A stretch of DNA of 64,000 bases from Methyloligella sp. (GCA_021604645.1 BQJJ01000005.1:1-64000); one strand, 5' to 3'. Shown: positions 8,741 to 18,615, counted from the stretch's first letter. The notes: generated by a model from the sequence alone, not told the origin. Numbers and translations: made by a program.

Positions 8741-9451
8741 TTAAGCCCGTTCTTGGACTTTTTCACTTTGATCTGAGATTGAATAACCGGCACCGCGCAC
8801 AGTTCTGATCGGATCTTGTTCTTTTCCTCGATTTAATGCTTTTCTGAGACGGCCAATGTGAACGTCGACTGTGCGTTCATCCACATAGACATTTTGCCCC
8901 CACACACTATCGAGTAGCTGACTACGGCTATAAACCCGGCCAGGGCTTTCCATAAGGAATTCCAGTAGCCTAAACTCTGTTGGACCTAGGCGAACCTCTC
9001 TTGGTCCACGGTTGACTTTGTAAGCGCTCCTATCTAGCTCAACATCTCCTACAGTTAAGACGTCAGCAATGCTTTCCGGGTTGGCACGGCGCAAAACAGC
9101 TTTAACCCGAGCTACGAGCTCCGGAACTGAAAAAGGCTTCGTGACATAATCATCTGCCCCTGTTGTTAAGCCCCGAATTCGATCCGTTTCTTCACCGCGT
9201 GCAGTTAGAAGGATAATTGGAATATTACATGTTTTGGCATTTGATCGCACCCGGCGACATAATTCTAACCCGGACACACCTGGAAGCATCCAATCCATAA
9301 TAATTAGATTTGGTGCTGTTTCCAATACAGCTAGTTCAACATCGTCACCATGATCTATGATGTTGACGTTAAAACCTTCAGCTTCGAGATTATACTGTAA
9401 GAGAAGGGCAAGGGGCTCTTCATCTTCTACCACTAAAATATTAGCGTTCAT
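8741..9451 (-). CDS. phoB: Phosphate regulon response regulator
   Basis: 236 residues. The receiver domain (about 1-120) has the phospho-acceptor Asp53 in 'IIMDWMLPG' and the Lys in 'VTKPFSVPEL'. The C-terminal OmpR/PhoB winged helix (about 130-228) includes 'LGPTEFRLLEFLM' and 'DVHIGRLRKALN'. The frame is open 50 codons upstream into phoU, but ATG 9451 matches the family start and has a GGA ribosome site. It is the last gene of pstS-pstCAB-phoU-phoB. When phosphorylated by PhoR it should bind Pho boxes such as those upstream of pstS and ppk2. Confidence 0.97.
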   Translation of the reverse strand: MNANILVVEDEEPLALLLQYNLEAEGFNVNIIDHGDDVELAVLETAPNLIIMDWMLPGVSGLELCRRVRSNAKTCNIPIILLTARGEETDRIRGLTTGADDYVTKPFSVPELVARVKAVLRRANPESIADVLTVGDVELDRSAYKVNRGPREVRLGPTEFRLLEFLMESPGRVYSRSQLLDSVWGQNVYVDERTVDVHIGRLRKALNRGKEQDPIRTVRGAGYSISDQSEKVQERA

Positions 9452-9470
9452 TCGTGGGATCCTATAATTT

Positions 9471-10187
9471 CTAGTCGTCTTGGTTGATGAGCATCCTCGA
9501 GGTGTTATCCCCTTTTGGACGCGCTTCACTGATGTTTGTTCCAAGTACAAGGTAATGCACATTTTCTGCGATATTGGTTGTGTGGTCCCCGATACGTTCA
9601 AGATTTTTTGCGCAGAATAAAAGATGTGTGCAGAGACCGATGTTACGAGGGTCTTCCATCATATAGGTCAATAACTCGCGAAAGAGAGAATTATAGATGG
9701 CATCAATTTCTTCATCGCCCCGCCAAACTGCGAGTGCTTTTTCTGTATTTCGTTCAGCGTAAGCATCAAGAACATCTTTCAATTGTGAAAGTGCTAGATC
9801 TTGCATTGATTTCATGCCGTGCATCAATTGTATGGGTTGAATTTCTGAGTGAATACTCAGGACACGCTTTGCAATGTTTTTGCCTAGATCGCCAATGCGT
9901 TCGAGGTCTGAAGTGATTTTTATAGCAACCATAATTTGGCGTAAATCCAACGCCATTGGTTGGCGCCGGGCGATCATGGTAACGGCTTGCTCTTCAATTT
10001 CTAATTCGTACTCATCAATCTTAGCATCATCCAGAATGACGTTATTTGCACTTGCGACATCACCTTTACATAAGGCATCAAAAGCTTGAGCGACCAAAGT
10101 TTCGGTAAGGCCTCCCATTTGAGCAATTTTACTGTCAAGACTGGCTAGTTCATCTTCGTAAGATGTTACGATGTGCTCAGTGGTCAT
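9471..10187 (-). CDS. phoU: Phosphate signalling protein PhoU
   Basis: 238 residues, all-helical, with two repeats of the PhoU three-helix bundle. Metal-binding-type motifs are visible, such as 'DLERIGDLGKNIAKR' in the first half and 'NLERIGDHTTNIAE' in the second. PhoU couples the Pst transporter to PhoR and represses Pho signalling when phosphate is plentiful. The ATG has an AGGA ribosome site. It is 16 nt downstream of pstB and 19 nt upstream of phoB. Confidence 0.97.
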   Translation of the reverse strand: MTTEHIVTSYEDELASLDSKIAQMGGLTETLVAQAFDALCKGDVASANNVILDDAKIDEYELEIEEQAVTMIARRQPMALDLRQIMVAIKITSDLERIGDLGKNIAKRVLSIHSEIQPIQLMHGMKSMQDLALSQLKDVLDAYAERNTEKALAVWRGDEEIDAIYNSLFRELLTYMMEDPRNIGLCTHLLFCAKNLERIGDHTTNIAENVHYLVLGTNISEARPKGDNTSRMLINQDD

Positions 10188-10203
10188 GATAAATTCCTAA
10201 ATC

Positions 10204-11082
10204 CTAGCCGAAACGGCCTGTTATATAATCTTGAGTTTTTTCATTTTGAGGGTTTGTGAAAATCTGGGTTGTCTCCCCTTCCTCAATGACTTTACCTAAG
10301 TGGAAAAAGGCTGTTCTTTGTGAAACACGGGCCGCTTGCTGCATTGAGTGTGTCACGATGACAATGGTGTAATTGGTGCGCAACTCATCGATTAATTCTT
10401 CGATTGTGGCAGTTGCAATCGGGTCAAGCGCTGAACAAGGTTCATCCATCAAGATAACTTCAGGTTTGGTTGCAATGGCACGTGCAATACAGAGGCGCTG
10501 TTGCTGGCCACCTGAAAGCCCTGTGCCTGGACCAGCGAGACGGTCTTTTACTTCTTTCCAGAGACCAGCCTTTACAAGACTACTTTCAACCAATTCATCT
10601 AATTCGTCCTTACTCTCTGTCAGACCATGAATGCGCGGCCCGTAAGCAATATTATCGTAAATACTTTTTGGAAACGGGTTTGGCTTTTGGAAAACCATGC
10701 CGATGCGTGCGCGCAACTCAACCACATCCAATGACGGATCATAGATGTCATTACCATCAATTTTGATGGTACCACTTACCCGGCAAATATCGATGACATC
10801 ATTCATCCGATTTATGCAGCGAAGATATGTCGATTTACCGCAACCTGAGGGACCAATAAGTGAAGTTACAGAATTTTCCGGGATATCCAGGTTAATTCCG
10901 AACAACGCTTGTTTTTCGCCATAATAAACGTCAATATCTTCCGAAGTGATTTTCGTAGATTTTTTAGCCGGATCAACATTGGTTGTTTCAGCTTCTGCCA
11001 AGTTATTTGCATCCTGGTCATTTACATCTAGCTTTTTATCTAGCATAGGCGCTTCACTTTCAACTATGTGGGTTGCTACCAT
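10204..11082 (-). CDS. pstB: Phosphate ABC transporter ATP-binding protein
   Basis: 292 residues. Walker A '[13 protein letters not shown]', ABC signature '[14 protein letters not shown]', Walker B '[12 protein letters not shown]' and the switch His in 'VTHSMQQA'. These match PstB, including 'RMND' after Walker A, which is typical of the family. The first 40 residues form an acidic extension lacking in E. coli PstB; a start further in is possible. The gene overlaps the end of pstA by 7 nt, so translation is probably coupled. Confidence 0.97.
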   Translation of the reverse strand: MVATHIVESEAPMLDKKLDVNDQDANNLAEAETTNVDPAKKSTKITSEDIDVYYGEKQALFGINLDIPENSVTSLIGPSGCGKSTYLRCINRMNDVIDICRVSGTIKIDGNDIYDPSLDVVELRARIGMVFQKPNPFPKSIYDNIAYGPRIHGLTESKDELDELVESSLVKAGLWKEVKDRLAGPGTGLSGGQQQRLCIARAIATKPEVILMDEPCSALDPIATATIEELIDELRTNYTIVIVTHSMQQAARVSQRTAFFHLGKVIEEGETTQIFTNPQNEKTQDYITGRFG

Positions 11083-12407
11083 TTTCTTTCGTACTTTCTT
11101 CTTAAATAAACCGCTGCGGCATTTAAAACAAACAATCCAGCAAGAAGGACCATTGTGGCGCCAGCTGTGCGTTCAACAAAGCCGCGCTCTGCTGACGTTG
11201 CCCACATAAAGATTTGGACTGGCAGGGCTGTTGCTGGTTCCATTGGTGTTGTTGGGAAATCCTGAACAAATGCCACCATGCCAATCATGAGAAGTGGTGC
11301 TGTTTCACCTACGGCTTGAACGATGCCGATGATGGTGCCTGTCATGATACCAGGAAATGCTAACGGTAAAATATGGTGGAATATGGTTTGCATTTTAGAA
11401 GCGCCCACTCCATATGCTCCTTCTCTAATTGAAGGAGAGACAGCACGAAGCGCAGCTCTTGTTGCGATGATAATCGTTGGCAATGTCATGAGAGCTAATA
11501 CCAAACCACCAACGATGGACCCAGACCTTGGGAGCCCCATGAAGTTAATGAATACGGCTAAGCCTAACAGGCCAAACACAATCGAAGGAACGGCCGCCAA
11601 ATTATTAATATTGACTTCAATGATGTCCGTCACTCTGTTTTTAGGAGCAAATTCTTCTAGATAGAGGGCTGCTGCGACGCCGATTGGAATGGCTAATAAC
11701 AAAACAATTATGATCATAAAGAATGTGCCAATAAGCGCTACACCTAAACCAGCGGTTTCTGGTTGACTGGAAGCTGGGTGAGTAAAGAGCCCCCAGTTAA
11801 ACTGCTTAGCCATTTTACCGCTTGCCACCAGTTTATCGATCCACTCAAGTTGTTGGTCTTTCACCAAACGGCTCGAATTTTCTGTATTGCGATCGATCGC
11901 ACCTTTTAGCAAGGCATCAACATTACCATGGGCATAGAGCCAGATAGGGACGGTCTTACCAATGAGAGATGGATCTGCCACCACGACATCACGGATTTGA
12001 ACATCAACACCACGGGACAGAAGCTTATACATAAGCTTGCGTGTTTTTCTGTTCTTTGGTTTTCCGCCAAGCTCTGCATAAAGTGCGGTTCTTGCAATCT
12101 TTGTGTAGTTAGCTTGCATCAATTTATCGACGTTTCTTTCCCCTGACGGATCGACGATCTCAGGATCAAGATTCACATTGAGTTGGATTGACGTTTGCAG
12201 GAATGCTGGCCAGCCTTTGCTGATGATGGTCGTGAAAAGGATCACTAAGAACATCATGCCAGTAAAAATGGCTGCCATACCATAAAACTGGAATCTTTTC
12301 TCAGCAGCTTGTCGTTTTTTCAAACGCTTGCTCATGCGTCTTTTTACTTCCGCAGAATGAGTAGAAAGATCGTTTGACATATTTTTTTGCACTTCTTGAG
12401 CTTCCAT
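11076..12407 (-). CDS. pstA: Phosphate ABC transporter permease PstA
   Basis: 443 residues, longer than E. coli PstA (about 300) because of an N-terminal periplasmic insertion (about residues 65-215, the DUF3333-type region of alphaproteobacterial PstA). The membrane core follows, with the permease EAA-like loop '[21 protein letters not shown]'. It starts in the stop codon of pstC (TGATG overlap). Confidence 0.95.
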   Translation of the reverse strand: MEAQEVQKNMSNDLSTHSAEVKRRMSKRLKKRQAAEKRFQFYGMAAIFTGMMFLVILFTTIISKGWPAFLQTSIQLNVNLDPEIVDPSGERNVDKLMQANYTKIARTALYAELGGKPKNRKTRKLMYKLLSRGVDVQIRDVVVADPSLIGKTVPIWLYAHGNVDALLKGAIDRNTENSSRLVKDQQLEWIDKLVASGKMAKQFNWGLFTHPASSQPETAGLGVALIGTFFMIIIVLLLAIPIGVAAALYLEEFAPKNRVTDIIEVNINNLAAVPSIVFGLLGLAVFINFMGLPRSGSIVGGLVLALMTLPTIIIATRAALRAVSPSIREGAYGVGASKMQTIFHHILPLAFPGIMTGTIIGIVQAVGETAPLLMIGMVAFVQDFPTTPMEPATALPVQIFMWATSAERGFVERTAGATMVLLAGLFVLNAAAVYLRRKYERKW

Positions 12408-14014
12408 CAGTCATACTGCTCCCGGTATTTGCGCACAATATAAAGCGCATAGACATTCAGCATTAAGGTGATTATGAACAAGGACAAGCCAAGCGCAAAA
12501 GCCACCAATGTTTCAGGGCTACCAAACTCATGATCGCCGGTAAGTTGGTTCACTATTTTCACTGTAATGGTTGTTAAGGCATCAAATGGATTCATATGTA
12601 GTTTGGCGGCGATACCGGCCGCTAGCACCACAATCATTGTTTCACCGATTGCCCTGGACGCTGCCAACATAACAGCTCCAACAAGGCCTGGTAATGCCGC
12701 TGGCAATACAACTTTTGTGATTGTTTCTGATTTCGTTGAGCCAAGGCCTAATGACCCTTCTCTTAAAGATTGTGGCACAGCATTGATAATATCATCTGAT
12801 AGAGATGAGATGAAAGGGATGAGCATAATCCCCATTACAAATCCGGCTGTTAGCACTGAAGAGGCGTTAATTTCTAAGCCAACGACGGCACCTGCATCTC
12901 GAAAGAAGGGGCCGAGAGTTACCAGCGCGAAGAAACCATAAACGATTGTTGGGATACCTGCGAGAATTTCAAGCGCAGGCTTTGCGATTGAGCGTAATTT
13001 TGAGCCGGCATATTCTGACATGTAAATGGCGGCGAATAGCCCAACAGGAACAGATACGAATAGCGCTACAAAAGATATATAAAGAGTTCCCCAAAGGAGT
13101 GGTAAGAAACCATATTGCCCAAAGTTTCCATCACCACCAGTTGCACCCCAGCCAAAACGAGGATCCCAAACGGTTCCAAAGAAGAAGTTTGAAGGTGGAA
13201 TAATTTGGAAGAAATTGATTGTTTCGAAAAGAACTGAGAACAGAATACCAAAGGTTGTTACAATCGCAATGATTGACGCCAAGATCAGAAACCATTTTAC
13301 AATGGTCTCAACACCATTTCTGGCACGCAATCTGAGTTTTATGCTTGAATATGCGATCATGAATGCCGCTATACTCATTAAAACAAACAGAGTGTATTTC
13401 CCATATGTACTAAATTGAGTGAAGCTTCGGCTTTTCAGTGCTGCACTAAGCACATAGGGCTCAGGATTTTCTGCAAGAATAATATTTTTGTCTTCAAACA
13501 ATTTACGAATAGCTTCAGGCTCTACTGGGGCAGCGGCCTTGTTTACCTCTTTGTCATACTGGGCAGCCTGTTCTAACAGTGCGAGCTCTTTTTGATCTAA
13601 TTTTTTTAAACCGTTCTCAACGGTTCCGATGACACTTGAAATGAGATCTTGTTTACCGGCTTCAAGTTCACCAACGCTTGCTGGTAACGTGCTGTTGACC
13701 ATGCCTTTGATGACCGGGCCTTCAGCGATACTCCATGCGCAGAAAACAATGACGGCTGGGAGAAATGAGACAAGGGCTAAAAAAGCCCCGTGATAGGGAG
13801 GGCGTGAATGAAGGCTCAATGCATTTGCTGCAGTGCCTGTATTTTTTGCAACCCCTTGATTTTTTAATAGGCGCTGCGCTTTCCACTTACCAATAAAATA
13901 GACAATGCCGATAACTATAACTGGAGGCAGTATATAGGTGAGGAAACCAGTCACATATAACGAAAGCACTTCAGACACTTTACCTCGCAGTTCCACCGAA
14001 AAGACTTTTAACAT
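12407..14014 (-). CDS. pstC: Phosphate ABC transporter permease PstC
   Basis: 535 residues, also enlarged compared with E. coli: an N-terminal membrane segment and a periplasmic region (about 70-200) of the kind found in alphaproteobacterial PstC precede the transport core. The EAA-like loop is 'GSLGLGSTKSETITKVVLPA'. The ATG at 14014 has GAGG directly adjacent, which is too close. A GTG at 13978 has GAGG at normal distance and may be the real start. Confidence 0.94.
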   Translation of the reverse strand: MLKVFSVELRGKVSEVLSLYVTGFLTYILPPVIVIGIVYFIGKWKAQRLLKNQGVAKNTGTAANALSLHSRPPYHGAFLALVSFLPAVIVFCAWSIAEGPVIKGMVNSTLPASVGELEAGKQDLISSVIGTVENGLKKLDQKELALLEQAAQYDKEVNKAAAPVEPEAIRKLFEDKNIILAENPEPYVLSAALKSRSFTQFSTYGKYTLFVLMSIAAFMIAYSSIKLRLRARNGVETIVKWFLILASIIAIVTTFGILFSVLFETINFFQIIPPSNFFFGTVWDPRFGWGATGGDGNFGQYGFLPLLWGTLYISFVALFVSVPVGLFAAIYMSEYAGSKLRSIAKPALEILAGIPTIVYGFFALVTLGPFFRDAGAVVGLEINASSVLTAGFVMGIMLIPFISSLSDDIINAVPQSLREGSLGLGSTKSETITKVVLPAALPGLVGAVMLAASRAIGETMIVVLAAGIAAKLHMNPFDALTTITVKIVNQLTGDHEFGSPETLVAFALGLSLFIITLMLNVYALYIVRKYREQYD

Positions 14015-14112
14015 CCTCTTTGGTGACTGTTAGCTTGCCCATCTAGATCATATAAACTTAGAGCGGGCGAATGATTAAAATATTTAGTCAGTACAAATTT
14101 TATGTAAAATCA

Positions 14113-14157
14113 CCAGGCCGGAGATCACTTCTTTAATCAAAGATCTCTCTGGCCTGG
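14113..14157 (-). terminator. Strong hairpin between pstS and pstC
   Basis: CCAGGCC/GGCCTGG with a second helix GAGATC/GATCTC inside. It is 18 bases after the pstS stop and is not followed by a solid T run on the minus strand. It is probably a partial terminator or mRNA 3' stabiliser allowing more PstS than permease. Confidence 0.7.
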
Positions 14158-14175
14158 ATAAATTTGGCAACGTAA

Positions 14176-15252
14176 TTACATTACGTTTTGAGCTTTAATA
14201 GCTGCATTCAGCTCATCAAACTCATTCTTAGGCATTGGAACCAAGCCATATTCAGCTAGTGGTCCATCTTCACCGATCATTTTTTCAGATGTGAAGAATT
14301 CCATGTATTCTTTTAGACCTGGAATTTTGCCGATGTGAGCTTTTTTCACGTAGAAGAATAGTGGACGTGAAACTGGGTATTTACCTGTTGAGATTGTTTC
14401 AACTGAAGGTGAGATACCTGACATTGTTGCAACTTTAAGCTTGTCAGTGTTGTTTTCGTAGAAAGAAAGACCGAAAACGCCAATGCCTTGCTTGTTGCTG
14501 TCGATGCGACCTAGAGTTTCTGTGTAATCACCAGCGATATCAACTGAAGCGCCGTCTGTGCGTACTTTATAGCAAAGTTTCTTAGCAGCTTTTTTGATTT
14601 TCTTTTCAGCAGTTACTTTACCAGCTGCAACAACAGCAGCATGGTGAAGTTTTTCACCGCCAACTTCTTTACAACCAGCGCGCATTACTTTCTTTTCGAA
14701 AACTTCACGTGTACCGTGGTTTTCGCCAGGAATGTAAGCTGTGATTTTCCATTTAGGGAAAGCTGGGTTTACTTGGTCCCAAGTTTTGTTTGGGTTAGCA
14801 ACCAATTTGCCACCTACTGGAATTACGTTAGCAAGAGCTAGGTAAACGTCTTTTGGTGTAAGAGCGAAGTTTTTCCACTCTGATTTTGCGTCACGTGCGA
14901 ATACGATTCCGTCATAACCGAAGCGAACTTCGATGATTTCTTTCACGCCTTTTTCAGCACATTTCTTAACTTCTTTTTCTTTCATCTTGCGAGATGCGTT
15001 TGCAACGTCGATTGTTGCTTCACCAAGACCTTGACAGAAAAGCTTAATGCCTTTTGAAGAACCGCCAGATGCGATCACTGTTTTGTGCTTAGGAAAAGCT
15101 TTTTTGAATTCTTCAGCAACGATGTTTGCGTAAGGTAATACAGTTGATGAACCTGCAACTGATACGTGCTTGCGCTGATCTGCTAATGCAGGTGAGCTCA
15201 CTAATGTACCAACTGAAAGAACAGCTACTGCTCCGATTAAAAACTTATTCAT
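14176..15252 (-). CDS. pstS: Phosphate ABC transporter substrate-binding protein
   Basis: 358 residues. The signal peptide is about residues 1-24, with cleavage after 'SPALA'. The phosphate-binding motifs of PstS appear: 'VAGSSTVLPYA' near the N-terminus and 'ASGGSSKGIKLFC'. It binds phosphate in the periplasm and delivers it to PstCAB. It is the first gene of the minus-strand operon and separated from pstC by a hairpin and about 160 bases. A Pho-box-like repeat lies about 140 bases upstream. Confidence 0.97.
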   Translation of the reverse strand: MNKFLIGAVAVLSVGTLVSSPALADQRKHVSVAGSSTVLPYANIVAEEFKKAFPKHKTVIASGGSSKGIKLFCQGLGEATIDVANASRKMKEKEVKKCAEKGVKEIIEVRFGYDGIVFARDAKSEWKNFALTPKDVYLALANVIPVGGKLVANPNKTWDQVNPAFPKWKITAYIPGENHGTREVFEKKVMRAGCKEVGGEKLHHAAVVAAGKVTAEKKIKKAAKKLCYKVRTDGASVDIAGDYTETLGRIDSNKQGIGVFGLSFYENNTDKLKVATMSGISPSVETISTGKYPVSRPLFFYVKKAHIGKIPGLKEYMEFFTSEKMIGEDGPLAEYGLVPMPKNEFDELNAAIKAQNVM

Positions 15253-15388
15253 GGGGAACTCCCTTAAGAGTATTTGATCATTTTCATGTTTTAAAATGCT
15301 ATCCCAAGCTTTTCGACAACTAAGTACACAAAACGAATAAACTTTAGGACGAGCGCTGCCAAAACTAGCGGTGCTTGACCAGAGTTTT

Positions 15389-15417
15389 ATGACACTTTTG
15401 CAAAAATATTATGACAA
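15389..15417 (-). promoter_or_regulatory. Probable Pho box upstream of pstS
   Basis: On the minus strand TTGTCAT and GTGTCAT occur exactly 22 bases apart, with a degenerate unit between them at 11-base phase. The known PhoB repeat is CTGTCAT every 11 bases. It lies 137 bases before pstS. Confidence 0.6.
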
Positions 15418-15444
15418 CTCAACCCATTGATTTAAAAGAAAAAG

Positions 15445-15453
15445 TTATCCACA
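15445..15453 (+). promoter_or_regulatory. Perfect DnaA-box sequence (isolated)
   Basis: TTATCCACA matches the DnaA R-box consensus in the phoR-pstS gap. It is a single copy in AT-rich DNA and may be chance. Confidence 0.25.
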
Positions 15454-15573
15454 CCCTACTTTTAGTCATTTTTCTTTGTCATTAAACAGGCGTACTGATC
15501 ATCTTTTCTATTAAGAATTTAGCAATATTTTACAAAAGCTGATTGTTGGGTGGCAATTCTCACTTAACTTGAT

Positions 15574-16863
15574 TTATGCTTTTGGAAGCAATACGGAGAA
15601 AATTGAGCCATGCCCTTTGCGTGAATTGACCTTTAATTCACCACGATGCCGGGTGATGATATGTTTGGTTATTGCCAAACCTAAGCCTGTCCCACCTTTT
15701 TCCCGGCTTTGTTCTATATCGGCGCGGTAGAAACGCTCTGTCAAACGCGGGATATGATGCGACGCAATACCAATGCCATTGTCTTCTACAATGACTTTAA
15801 TCTGCTCTTGTTTGTTTTTATCTCTTTTTATGTGAGCTAAAAATAAACGCACATAACCTTCACCGTCGCTTTTGCCGTATTTGATCGCATTGTGGACCAA
15901 GTTCTGAAAAACCTGAGACAGCTCATCTTCCTCGCCAATGGCTACGAACTCTTCTTCTGGTTCTTCGAATTCAAGTTTGATATTTTGTTGCTCAGCTAGG
16001 GGTGTGAGACTATCCATCGTGTTATGCAAGAGTGTCACAAGGTTTACTTTTTCATTTGGTATTTTATGAGCGTTCATTTCTACACGGCTCAGGGACAATA
16101 AATCGTCAACCAAGTTCGTCATTCTTCGACCCTGAACAGCCATAATGCCTAAAAACTTCTCTCTTGCGGCCTCATCGTTTTTAGCCGGCCCTTGTAAGGT
16201 TTCAACAAAGCCAAGCAAAGAGGCGATAGGTGTTCTTAATTCATGGCTTGCATTGGCGATAAAATCTGCGCGCATTCTGTTTAAACGTTCCTGCTCAGTT
16301 AAGTCTCTGAAATGGACCAGGATTGTTGGGTCTGACTTATCTTCCCTTGCTAGCCATGCAATGTTCACAGTGAATTGTCTTTCAATTGGAGTGCGCTCAA
16401 CCAATTGTATTTTTTTCTTTTCCTTGCTTTCTGTGACAGCATCAATTGCTTCTAATAATTTTGGCGTGCGAATGATGGCTGAAATGCCAACACCTAACCT
16501 TTTAATATTGAATATGTTTTTAGCTTGCTCGTTGGCATAAAGCAGTTTGTTTTGTGGCCCTAAAATGAAAACCGGATCTGGGATAGATTCTATCAATTGT
16601 TCCCAAATGATTTTTTCATTTTTTCTTTTGGCAGTTTTAGACCGGGCCACTTTTGCGTTTTGCTCTCTTTCTTTAGCAAGAGGAGCTGAGGCCCAGGCCA
16701 GGCCACATGCGGCTGATACGAACGCAAATAATGCACTTGAAAATGAAAGGCTTGTAAAGTTGCTGATGATGATCAAGACCAGTGCTGTGAACAGCATAAA
16801 AGGCCAGGTGCTTAAGAGCCTATAAAAGGCTGATGAGAGTTGTTCTTTCACGTCTCTGTTCAC
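15574..16863 (-). CDS. phoR: Phosphate regulon sensor histidine kinase
   Basis: 429 residues. Two N-terminal membrane segments (about 19-36 and 40-61), a PAS domain (about 85-190, 'SIPDPVFILG'), a HisKA helix with His207 in 'NASHELRTP', and a HATPase domain with 'VEDNGIGIA' and 'GGTGLGLAITKHI'. The architecture matches PhoR. It starts with GTG at 16863; a second GTG four codons in is possible. It lies upstream of pstS on the same strand with its own gap, and senses phosphate through Pst/PhoU rather than a periplasmic domain. Confidence 0.94.
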   Translation of the reverse strand: MNRDVKEQLSSAFYRLLSTWPFMLFTALVLIIISNFTSLSFSSALFAFVSAACGLAWASAPLAKEREQNAKVARSKTAKRKNEKIIWEQLIESIPDPVFILGPQNKLLYANEQAKNIFNIKRLGVGISAIIRTPKLLEAIDAVTESKEKKKIQLVERTPIERQFTVNIAWLAREDKSDPTILVHFRDLTEQERLNRMRADFIANASHELRTPIASLLGFVETLQGPAKNDEAAREKFLGIMAVQGRRMTNLVDDLLSLSRVEMNAHKIPNEKVNLVTLLHNTMDSLTPLAEQQNIKLEFEEPEEEFVAIGEEDELSQVFQNLVHNAIKYGKSDGEGYVRLFLAHIKRDKNKQEQIKVIVEDNGIGIASHHIPRLTERFYRADIEQSREKGGTGLGLAITKHIITRHRGELKVNSRKGHGSIFSVLLPKA

Positions 16864-17118
16864 TTAATTTTGCGTTTAGTGAGCCCTAGATATCTAGTAC
16901 CTCACTTTAAAACTTCTTAGTTGCCCACTCACTGTAAACCTCAAAACTTATTCATTACATTAAAGGTTTTAAAGCTTGAATGGTTTATTTTGACTTTATT
17001 ATTGCCCCAAAATGATGATTTTTTAGCTTTCTATTTATACTGAATAAATAATCTGTGCTCAAATTCAAAGAACACCTCAAAGCTCATTGACTTCACCTAT
17101 GGTTTACTTCCACCCTAA

Positions 17119-17158
17119 TTAGACAAGATCTGACATAAATAAACAAAAACTGTTTCAT
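17119..17158 (+). promoter_or_regulatory. Possible Pho box upstream of ppk2
   Basis: TTAGACA, CTGACAT, a degenerate unit and GTTTCAT follow each other at 11-base steps; CTGACAT and GTTTCAT are 22 bases apart, the same spacing as the pstS site. The site ends 61 bases before the chosen ppk2 start. Confidence 0.45.
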
Positions 17159-17219
17159 TTATATGTTACCTGCGAAAGTTGTAGGCTTTTTTTGTGCGGA
17201 AAGAAAGGGACGTCAATTT

Positions 17220-18089
17220 ATGAGCAATGAAAAACGGCAAGAGGCGATAACAAATTTCAACCTTTCAGACCCTGAACTTGACCCATGGATTGAAGAGCAT
17301 GCTCTTACAAGTGGCGGGTACCCTTATGAAGATCGGATGAAACGTAAAGCCTATGAAAAGGAATTAACGGCCCTTCAAATTGAACTCTTAAAACTGCAAC
17401 GTTCCATTGCTAACACAGGCGAGCGGATTGTTGTTGTATTTGAGGGAAGAGATACTGCTGGTAAGGGGGGCACCATTCACCGGTTCCAACAACATTTAAA
17501 TCCACGTCATGCTCATGCCGTCGCACTTTCTAAGCCTTCTGATACTGAACGTGGCCAATGGTATTTCCAGCGCTATATTGCTAATTTACCAACCGCTGGT
17601 GAAATGGCATTTTTTGATCGGTCTTGGTACAACCGGGCTGGTGTCGAACCGGTTATGGGCTTTTGCTCGGAGGCTCAACATAAACTCTTTTTAGAAGAAG
17701 CACCGCGTTTTGAGGAAATGCTAGTGAATGATGGCATTCATCTGATAAAAATTTGGCTGACCATAGGCCAGGAAATGCAACTGCGACGCCTTCACAAACG
17801 ACGCCATGATCCTTTGAAACACTGGAAAATATCTCCCATTGACCTTGAAGCTATTAATCAATGGGATGAATATACCGCTGTTAAAGAACAGATGTTTAAA
17901 GCCACGCATAAACCCAAAACGCCTTGGGCAGTGATTTACTCAAATGATAAGCGCCGGGCCCGCCTTAATGCGATTAAACTTGTATTGAGCAAAGTGGACT
18001 ATGGAGCCAAGGATACAGAAATTGCAACTTTGCCAGACCCAAGAATAGTAGGGTCTAGCGATGAGTTCTTTTTTAACAAGCTAAATTAG
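17220..18089 (+). CDS. ppk2: Polyphosphate kinase 2
   Basis: 289 residues, a single-domain PPK2. These transfer phosphate between polyphosphate and nucleoside diphosphates. Walker A is 'FEGRDTAGKGGTIHR', Walker B is 'AFFDRSWYNRAGVEPVMGF', and a lid with 'RLHKRRHDPLKHWK' follows. The frame opens at ATG 17163, but that would lie 5 bases after the putative Pho box, so ATG 17220 with an AAGGGA ribosome site is preferred. It is divergent from phoR. The context suggests control by PhoB and a role in phosphate reserve. Confidence 0.95.
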   Translation: MSNEKRQEAITNFNLSDPELDPWIEEHALTSGGYPYEDRMKRKAYEKELTALQIELLKLQRSIANTGERIVVVFEGRDTAGKGGTIHRFQQHLNPRHAHAVALSKPSDTERGQWYFQRYIANLPTAGEMAFFDRSWYNRAGVEPVMGFCSEAQHKLFLEEAPRFEEMLVNDGIHLIKIWLTIGQEMQLRRLHKRRHDPLKHWKISPIDLEAINQWDEYTAVKEQMFKATHKPKTPWAVIYSNDKRRARLNAIKLVLSKVDYGAKDTEIATLPDPRIVGSSDEFFFNKLN

Positions 18090-18100
18090 TTTGCTCTCTT

Positions 18101-18205
18101 AGTTGCGCTTCAGATTGCCCCTCTTTTAGTGCTCCTTCAGTTGCCCACTAACAACCGCATTAGAGGTCAGTCCCATCTTCGGCGTCGAACCTTCTTCTCA
18201 AGGAG
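18101..18205. repeat. R2 half-copy, complete R2 and R1 3' remnant (copy C)
   Basis: Just after the ppk2 stop come: the 5' half of an R2 element (GCGC, TTCA bulge, GATTGCCC; 18105-18120); a complete R2 (18130-18159; inner stem GTTG/CAAC, loop CCCACTAA, outer stem TAGTGC/GCATTA with one G-U); then a stretch resembling the 3' end of R1 (GTCAGTCC, a small TTCG/CGAA hairpin, CCTTCTTC). The missing 3' half of the first R2 is at 18729-18740, beyond the next gene. Confidence 0.6.
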
Positions 18206-18243
18206 GGTTATAATTTTTCAGCTATGCACCACAACCGAAAATA

Positions 18244-18615
18244 TCATTTCCAATTTTCATGCAACAACTTTAATTGACTTTGAATTGAAACAGGAAATCT
18301 ATCTTTCACGGCTTTATATTTTTTTGTGGTGCAATCCCCGAAAGCGAAATCTTCTATAAAAGATACTTCCAACGCATTTTTTAACTCAAAATCTGCTTTA
18401 GAAAATACCTCATCAACAAATCGTATATATTGCTCCACTTTCCACAACTTTTCAGATTCCATCGCCTCCTCCATTACATCACGAAAAACTGCAACCTCAC
18501 AATGAAGTAATCCCAAATCATGAGATTTATAATTAGATGCTACTTCTGGAAATTTTTCATCCAGAAGCTGTGAATATTCTTCCCGTCCAATCACTTTTGA
18601 TTTTGTTAATTTCAT
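18244..18615 (-). CDS. Small orphan protein, possibly DUF7674-like
   Basis: 123 residues, soluble and mostly helical, acidic in the middle, no signal peptide. The pattern 'LLHCEVAVFRDVMEEAMES' followed by 'YIRFVDEVFSKAD' and 'ALEVSFIEDFAF' recalls a small uncharacterised family (DUF7674) sometimes seen among immunity-like proteins. This assignment is from memory and weak. The ribosome site is poor. It is flanked by halves of an R2 repeat, so it may have arrived as an insertion between ppk2 and the MliC/SH3 gene. Confidence 0.6.
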   Translation of the reverse strand: MKLTKSKVIGREEYSQLLDEKFPEVASNYKSHDLGLLHCEVAVFRDVMEEAMESEKLWKVEQYIRFVDEVFSKADFELKNALEVSFIEDFAFGDCTTKKYKAVKDRFPVSIQSQLKLLHENWK

